Assembly: GCA_948976265.1 (NCBI GenBank)
Contig: CARFUA010000011.1
Span: 38,730 to 58,089, forward strand
Length of the DNA stretch: 19,360 bases
Origin: an uncultured Clostridia bacterium
GTDB lineage: Bacteria; Bacillota; Clostridia; TANB77; CAG-508
Direction of reading: 5' to 3'
Position numbers and translations under genes: made by a program. Positions 15,751-19,360 of the stretch are shown piece after piece. Every line of letters begins with the position of its first letter. The stretch's first letter is position 1. The notes below the pieces were generated by a model, which was given only the letters and a program-made list of their open reading frames with translations, made no database searches and was not told the origin of the DNA.

Positions 15751-15767
15751 AAATTGATTTAAAGTAA

Positions 15768-15799
15768 GAAAGAGATTCGTTAAAAGCGGATTTCTTTTT
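15768..15799 (+). terminator. Terminator of purA
   Basis: AAAGAGATTCG (ending 15779) pairs with CGGATTTCTTT (15787-15797) with two G-U pairs, followed by TT and a T-rich stretch. It lies 18 nt past the stop. Confidence 0.75.
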
Positions 15800-15808
15800 G
15801 CTTTAGAG

Positions 15809-16096
15809 TTATGAAATTAAATTGTTAAAAAAGCGAAGATTATTTTCAAAATTCATTCTGATATGAATAACTCTAAGAATGAAAACAGTATGAGTTTTTA
15901 TGGTATATAAAATACGATGTTTTTTATAGATAATTTGTCTAATTTCAAAATCATAATTGGAAATTACTTTGCCAAGATATGGCATTGAATTCAAGATTTC
16001 TAGAAAATTCATTAGATTGTTAAAGAATCGTGTAGTGTTTGTTTGATAATATAAAAGATTTCTATTAATAGAATTTGTTACATCAAATTTGGCGCT
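15809..16096 (-). pseudogene. Decayed ParE/RelE-type toxin
   Basis: The C-terminal two thirds are convincing for a ParE-family toxin: FFNNLMNFLEILNSMPYLGKV, then IRQIIYKKHRILYTI and TVFILRVIHIR, the classic end of the fold. The frame opens directly after the TGA of the antitoxin-like ORF with SAKFD..., which recalls the SAK-x-DL motif near the ParE N-terminus. There is no start codon or ribosome site before it, and about ten N-terminal residues are missing. The next ATG (16012) would leave only the C-terminal part. It is therefore most likely an inactive remnant. Antitoxin and toxin fragments are in the same frame, separated by one TGA. Confidence 0.65.
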
Positions 16097-16294
16097 TCAG
16101 ACCAGATTGTTTGATAGTTCATTTATCCAAGCTCTCATTTCTTCACTAGTGTAAACATTGCCATTTTTAATATCTTCAATTGCGGGCTTTACTAATCGAA
16201 GTGTTTCTGTTAAAAAAGCTAATTTTTTGTTGTGAATTTTTGTTATATTTAATGTTTTGCAAAAATGATACTTTGCTATTTTTTCTTTCATCAT
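16097..16294 (-). CDS. Antitoxin-like small protein of a decaying TA pair
   Basis: This is a short protein of about 65 aa. AAAGGA at 16309-16304 suggests a start at ATG 16294 (or 16300 or 16291). The C-terminus, AIEDIKNGNVYTSEEMRAWINEL, resembles the end of small RelB/ParD-type antitoxins (helix plus S/T-EE-x-R), and a ParE remnant follows directly. The N-terminal DNA-binding part is not clearly recognisable (KYHFCKTLNITKIHNKKLAFL), so it may be damaged. It ends in TGA, the only gene-like frame in the window that does. Function and integrity are doubtful. Confidence 0.45.
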   Translation of the reverse strand: MMKEKIAKYHFCKTLNITKIHNKKLAFLTETLRLVKPAIEDIKNGNVYTSEEMRAWINELSNNLV

Positions 16295-16417
16295 AGGCAT
16301 CAATCCTTTCTATATAATTTTATTTGATTGATGTAATTAAATTCTATTAATAAAATTAAAATAAATATAACATACTCAAAACATTTTTTCAAGCGAAATA
16401 ATCCGACAAAATATGAC

Positions 16418-16447
16418 AAAAAAGCACCAGAAATCAATTCTGGTGCT
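16418..16447 (-). terminator. Terminator of purH
   Basis: Read leftward: GCACCAGAA (16446-16438) pairs perfectly with TTCTGGTGC (16432-16424), followed by TTTTTT (16423-16418). It lies 18 nt past the purH stop. Confidence 0.92.
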
Positions 16448-16463
16448 CTCAAAAGTGGTTCAA

Positions 16464-18011
16464 TTAATGTTTAAAATGTCTCATATGCGTAAATATCATA
16501 GTCATGCCATATTCATTGCATTTATCAATGGAAAGTTGGTCTTTTTTGGCGCCGCCAGGTTGAATAATAGCTGTAATTCCAGCGGCGTGAGCTGCTTCTA
16601 CACAGTCATCAAAAGGGAAAAAGGCGTCTGATGCTAAAACAGCATTTTGTGTTGCATCTTTACCAATCAGTTCTTCAGCATGTTCTACACATTGTTTGGT
16701 GGACCAAATACGATTGACTTGTCCAGGACCGATTCCCACAGTTTGTTTATCTTTGGCAAGTGCGATTCCATTTGATTTTACAAATTTTACGACTTTCCAA
16801 GCAAACATCAAATCTTCTAATTCTTTATCGGTAGGCTTTCTGTCGGTTACAACTTCATATTCATCTAGCAATTTTGCATCAATGGTTTGAACAATCATTC
16901 CACCATTAATTTTTTTGATATCATAAGAATTTTCGTTTTGCTTCGTTGTAATTTCAGGTAATTCTAACACACGGACATTTTTCTTTTTTCTTAAAATTTC
17001 CAAAGCTTTCTCAGAATAAGAAGGTGCCACGATAACTTCTAAAAACATCTCTGACATTTCATTTGCGATGGCTTCATTAATTTCACGATTAGCAACCACA
17101 ATGCCACCAAAAATCGACATCTTATCAGCCAAATAAGCTTTTTGCCAAGCTTGATAAATATCGTTATCACTTCCAACACCACAAGGATTTCCATGTTTAC
17201 AAGCAACTACCGTTGGTTCTTCAAATTCTTTCAATAATTCTAAAGCGCCGTTCGTATCATTAATATTATTAAAAGATAATTCTTTTCCATTTAATTGTTT
17301 TGCCGTTACTAAAGAACCTTCGCATTTTCCAACTTCCTTATATAAACATCCTGTTTGGTGAGGATTTTCACCATAACGCATTTCTTGCACTTTTTCAAAA
17401 GTTAAAGAAAGCGTTTGGGGATAGGTGTTGTCTTGTCGTTCATTTTTTATGTAATTACAAATCATAGCATCATAATTTGCAGTATGTTCAAATACTTTTT
17501 GCATTAAATAAAATTTCGTATCCAAAGAAACTTGTCCATCTGTTTTTAATTCTTCTAATACTTTTGAATAATCATTTGGATCAGTAATAACGGTTACATC
17601 TTGATAATTCTTAGCTGCAGAACGAAGCATAGTTGGACCACCGATATCAATATTTTCAACACATTCCGCGCGAGTTACATTTTCTTTCATCATTGTTTGC
17701 TTAAATGGATACAAATTAACAATAACAAAATCAATGGTGCCAATATCCAAATCTGCTAATTGTTTCATGTGATTTGTATTGTTTCTCATTGCCAATATTC
17801 CAGCATGTACTTTTGGGTGAAGTGTTTTTACACGACCGTCCAGACATTCTGGAAATCCAGTTAAATCAGAAATTTCAGTTACCTTAACATTTTCTTCCTT
17901 CAATTTTTTAAAAGTACCACCAGTTGAAATAATTTCAATTCCCAAAGTTTCCAATTCTCTAGCCAATTCCACAATACCAGCTTTATCCGATACACTAATT
18001 AAAGCTTTCAT
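16464..18011 (-). CDS. purH: Bifunctional AICAR transformylase / IMP cyclohydrolase
   Basis: This 515-aa enzyme carries out the last two steps to IMP: formyl transfer from 10-formyl-THF to AICAR, then ring closure. The ATG at 18011 is preceded by AGGAGG. The N-terminal MGS-like cyclohydrolase domain (residues about 1-150) shows ALISVSDKAGIVELA, ISTGGTFKKL and GRVKTLHPKVHAGIL. The transformylase domain shows RYGENPHQ, the catalytic Lys272-His273 in CKHGNPCGVGSD, and the terminal MRHFKH. It is read leftward, facing the purA side, as a single-gene unit. The frame is intact and there is no in-frame CGG. Confidence 0.97.
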   Translation of the reverse strand: MKALISVSDKAGIVELARELETLGIEIISTGGTFKKLKEENVKVTEISDLTGFPECLDGRVKTLHPKVHAGILAMRNNTNHMKQLADLDIGTIDFVIVNLYPFKQTMMKENVTRAECVENIDIGGPTMLRSAAKNYQDVTVITDPNDYSKVLEELKTDGQVSLDTKFYLMQKVFEHTANYDAMICNYIKNERQDNTYPQTLSLTFEKVQEMRYGENPHQTGCLYKEVGKCEGSLVTAKQLNGKELSFNNINDTNGALELLKEFEEPTVVACKHGNPCGVGSDNDIYQAWQKAYLADKMSIFGGIVVANREINEAIANEMSEMFLEVIVAPSYSEKALEILRKKKNVRVLELPEITTKQNENSYDIKKINGGMIVQTIDAKLLDEYEVVTDRKPTDKELEDLMFAWKVVKFVKSNGIALAKDKQTVGIGPGQVNRIWSTKQCVEHAEELIGKDATQNAVLASDAFFPFDDCVEAAHAAGITAIIQPGGAKKDQLSIDKCNEYGMTMIFTHMRHFKH

Positions 18012-18042
18012 AAAAATTCCTCCTAATTAATAAGATTCTTCT

Positions 18043-18071
18043 ATTATATAATAAAAATAGCAAAATGTAAA
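18043..18071 (-). promoter_or_regulatory. Promoter of purH
   Basis: Read leftward: TTTACA (18071-18066), a 17-nt spacer, TATAAT (18048-18043), then AGGAGG (18024-18019) and the start codon. It is divergent from the VanW-gene promoter. Confidence 0.8.
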
Positions 18072-18111
18072 GCATAAAAATGAATTATGTAAATTATTTT
18101 TACAAAAAGGG

Positions 18112-18140
18112 TTGAAAAAGTTGTAAAAATATGGTAAAAT
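18112..18140 (+). promoter_or_regulatory. Promoter of the VanW-domain gene
   Basis: TTGAAA at 18112-18117, a 17-nt spacer, TGgTAAAAT with the -10 at 18135-18140. GGAGGT at 18161-18166 precedes the ATG at 18174. Confidence 0.8.
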
Positions 18141-18173
18141 ATTAGTAATAAAAAATTTAGGGAGGTATCAAAA

Positions 18174-19082
18174 ATGAGAAAAGAGAAAGGACGGAGAAAA
18201 GACTTTAACTTAAATTCAAACCGAAAGAGGACTAGAAGAGACTGGAAAAAAGAACGGAAAAGGAGAAGCCGCAAAAAATTCCAAGGAGGATTTTTAATTG
18301 GAATTTTATTAGTAATCACACTTGGAATAGGTGGGACATTTTTGTTTATTCATCATGACAACTCTGTTGAAGTTTCTACGAGTGATAATTCTGCCGATAA
18401 ACTTGTGGATGATTCTAAAATGGAAACAGAAGTGGAAATAGAAAAAGAGGCAGAAGTAGAGATGAAACTGGAAACTGAAATAGTGGAAGAATTAATTGCA
18501 GAGTACACAATTAACAATCCTAATTCCAGTGCTAATAGAAATTCCAATCTAGCTACTGCTGCCGATATAATAAATAGGGGTACAGGTGGAACAGATGGTT
18601 ATATACTAGATCCAGGAAAAAAATTTTCTGCTTTAGAAACCTTAGGAGAAATAACAGAAGAAAAGGGATTTAAAGCAGCACCAGAATATCAAAACGGCCA
18701 ATTGGTTAATGGGATAGGTGGTGGAATCTGTCAGATAACTACTACAACGAACAGTGCTATACAGCAAACCGAACAGAGCACAGATGAGGAATATTTACAT
18801 GCCGAACCACATTCTATTACTCTTAGAACAGGGAAACCACCAGCATATATTAATCCAGAAAGAGGCGATAAAGAAGCTTCTATTGCAAGGAGTGTATGGA
18901 AGGATTTTTACTTCATTTCAACTTTAGAATACAGTATTCGAATTCAGATTTTAACTGATAATGGCAGTGTAAGAGTACGGATTTTTTCAAGAAAAGAAAT
19001 ACCCAAAATAGGGGCAATTGCCCCTATTTTTATTAATTGTGTAAATCTCCTAGTTATACTGGGGGATAATTATTATAAATAA
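18174..19082 (+). CDS. VanW-domain membrane-anchored protein
   Basis: This 302-aa frame has a very basic cytoplasmic tail (residues 1-42), one membrane segment (about 43-63, GGFLIGILLVITLGIGG), an acidic Glu-rich linker and an extracellular VanW domain: YILDPGKKFSALETLG, then NGIGGGICQ with Cys186, then EPHSITL. VanW proteins are linked to the cell envelope and glycopeptide-resistance loci, but their activity is not defined. CGG occurs in frame at residues 7, 28 and 269. Arg suits the first two. In zero frame the last 24 codons run through a terminator hairpin to TAA at 19082. A +1 skip at CGG 18978 would instead end at TAG 19009-19011, exactly at the hairpin. Which end is real is open; zero-frame VRVRIFSRKE looks a little more VanW-like. 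Confidence 0.8.
   Translation: MRKEKGRRKDFNLNSNRKRTRRDWKKERKRRSRKKFQGGFLIGILLVITLGIGGTFLFIHHDNSVEVSTSDNSADKLVDDSKMETEVEIEKEAEVEMKLETEIVEELIAEYTINNPNSSANRNSNLATAADIINRGTGGTDGYILDPGKKFSALETLGEITEEKGFKAAPEYQNGQLVNGIGGGICQITTTTNSAIQQTEQSTDEEYLHAEPHSITLRTGKPPAYINPERGDKEASIARSVWKDFYFISTLEYSIRIQILTDNGSVRVRIFSRKEIPKIGAIAPIFINCVNLLVILGDNYYK
18978..18981 (+). other. Candidate sixth CGGA +1 site, in the VanW gene
   Basis: In-frame gta CGG att. Skipping C18978 gives gta GGA ttt ttt and a stop (TAG 19009-19011) at the foot of the terminator hairpin. The protein homology does not decide between the frames, so this is weaker than the five other sites. Confidence 0.35.
19008..19030 (+). terminator. Terminator of the VanW-domain gene
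   Basis: AGGGGCAATTGCCCCT (about 19010-19025) is a perfect self-complementary stem followed by ATTTTTATT. It lies inside the zero-frame reading of the VanW gene and directly after the +1-frame stop. Confidence 0.8.
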
Positions 19083-19096
19083 AATTAAAATAGGTA

Positions 19097-19125
19097 TTGA
19101 CAAATCAAAATAAAGGTGCTAAAAT
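19097..19125 (+). promoter_or_regulatory. Upstream promoter (P1) of the presumed rRNA operon
   Basis: TTGACA at 19097-19102, a 17-nt spacer, TGcTAAAAT with the -10 at 19120-19125. It is followed by an ACGCTGATGACGA segment. Tandem strong promoters are typical of rrn operons in Bacillota. Confidence 0.75.
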
Positions 19126-19284
19126 AAAACACGCTGATGACGAAAAAAGTCGAAAGTAAAGAGAAAAAAGCATATCAAAAAAACTATAAAAAAATATTTG
19201 AAAATTTTTTTGAAAAGTTGTTGACAAGAGAAAAAATATGTGCTAAAATAAATCTTGCTGACGACGAAGAAAGCAAAAAATAAA
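19116..19284 (+). repeat. Duplicated promoter-leader unit, period 124 bp
   Basis: The segment GTGCTAAAATAAA..GCTGAtGACGAaaAAAG at 19116-19160 recurs with changes at 19240-19284. Each copy carries its own TTGACA 17 nt before the -10. This is a direct duplication of -10, start region and early leader. Confidence 0.7.
19221..19249 (+). promoter_or_regulatory. Downstream promoter (P2) of the presumed rRNA operon
   Basis: TTGACA at 19221-19226, a 17-nt spacer, TGcTAAAAT with the -10 at 19244-19249. A/T tracts lie upstream (19161-19215), suited to an UP element. Confidence 0.8.
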
Positions 19285-19360
19285 ATTTACTAAATAAAAG
19301 AAGTCAGAAAAAAGTACATTGAAAAGTAAACAATAAATTCCTTTAAGAAACAAAACCAAG
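19257..19360 (+). other. Leader region probably preceding 16S rRNA
   Basis: There is no reading frame of note. The end of the window (ACATTGAAAAGTAAACAATAAA... and AACCAAG) resembles the pre-16S leader seen before rrs in many Bacillota. The mature 16S gene is not in the window, so this rests on the leader and the tandem promoters. Confidence 0.55.

Noticed and set aside
15809..16300. TGA read as Trp (antitoxin-toxin fusion)
   Set aside because: No in-frame TGA occurs inside any intact gene here and all Trp codons read are TGG. The missing N-terminus of ParE is better explained by deletion.
15800..16463. CRISPR array or other repeat array in the AT-rich gap
   Set aside because: There are no regularly spaced repeats. 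The gap is explained by the decayed TA pair, its upstream region and the purH terminator.

Overview
The window is a low-GC, AT-rich stretch of a Bacillota chromosome. A clostridial or related gut lineage is my inference from the Phe T-box leader, the long single-chain PurL, the VanW-type protein, the consensus sigma-A promoters with TGn-extended -10 boxes and the near-exclusive TAA stops. From left to right it holds: the 3' end of a large surface-type protein; a phenylalanine T-box leader with pheS; a MntA/HepT toxin-antitoxin pair and a GNAT acetyltransferase lying between pheS and pheT; pheT; a leftward exported protein of unknown function; purM; a small unknown gene; an HD-domain hydrolase; purL; purB; purA; the remains of a ParE-type toxin-antitoxin pair; leftward purH; a VanW-domain membrane protein; and tandem promoters plus a leader that look like the start of an rRNA operon whose 16S gene would begin just past the window.

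PurM, PurL, PurB, PurA and PurH cover most late steps from FGAR to IMP and on to AMP. They are not one compact operon. Each has its own promoter or hairpin-bounded unit, with unrelated small genes between them. PheS and PheT form the phenylalanyl-tRNA synthetase, and the T-box specifier TTC fits this.

The outstanding observation is that five genes (the first surface-protein fragment, pheS, purM, purB and purA) are each split by what looks like a one-base insertion, and all five are the same event. The zero frame meets an in-frame CGG codon. Skipping its C and continuing at GGN (Gly) restores the conserved protein exactly. CGG never occurs as an ordinary sense codon in the other housekeeping genes read here (roughly 4,700 codons), although CGT, CGA and CGC do. 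This suggests that CGG is unassigned or very poorly decoded in this lineage, and that CGG-N is a recurrent programmed +1 frameshift (or four-base Gly codon). Three genes break the rule and use CGG in frame, three times each: the leftward gene at 5771-6346, the gene at 7702-8100 and the VanW gene. At least the first two also differ in base and codon use and look acquired. The last CGG of the VanW gene may be a sixth shift site, because skipping its C brings the stop exactly to the start of the terminator hairpin.

From sequence alone, assembly error cannot be formally excluded. However, the identity, codon phase and context of all five events argue against it.
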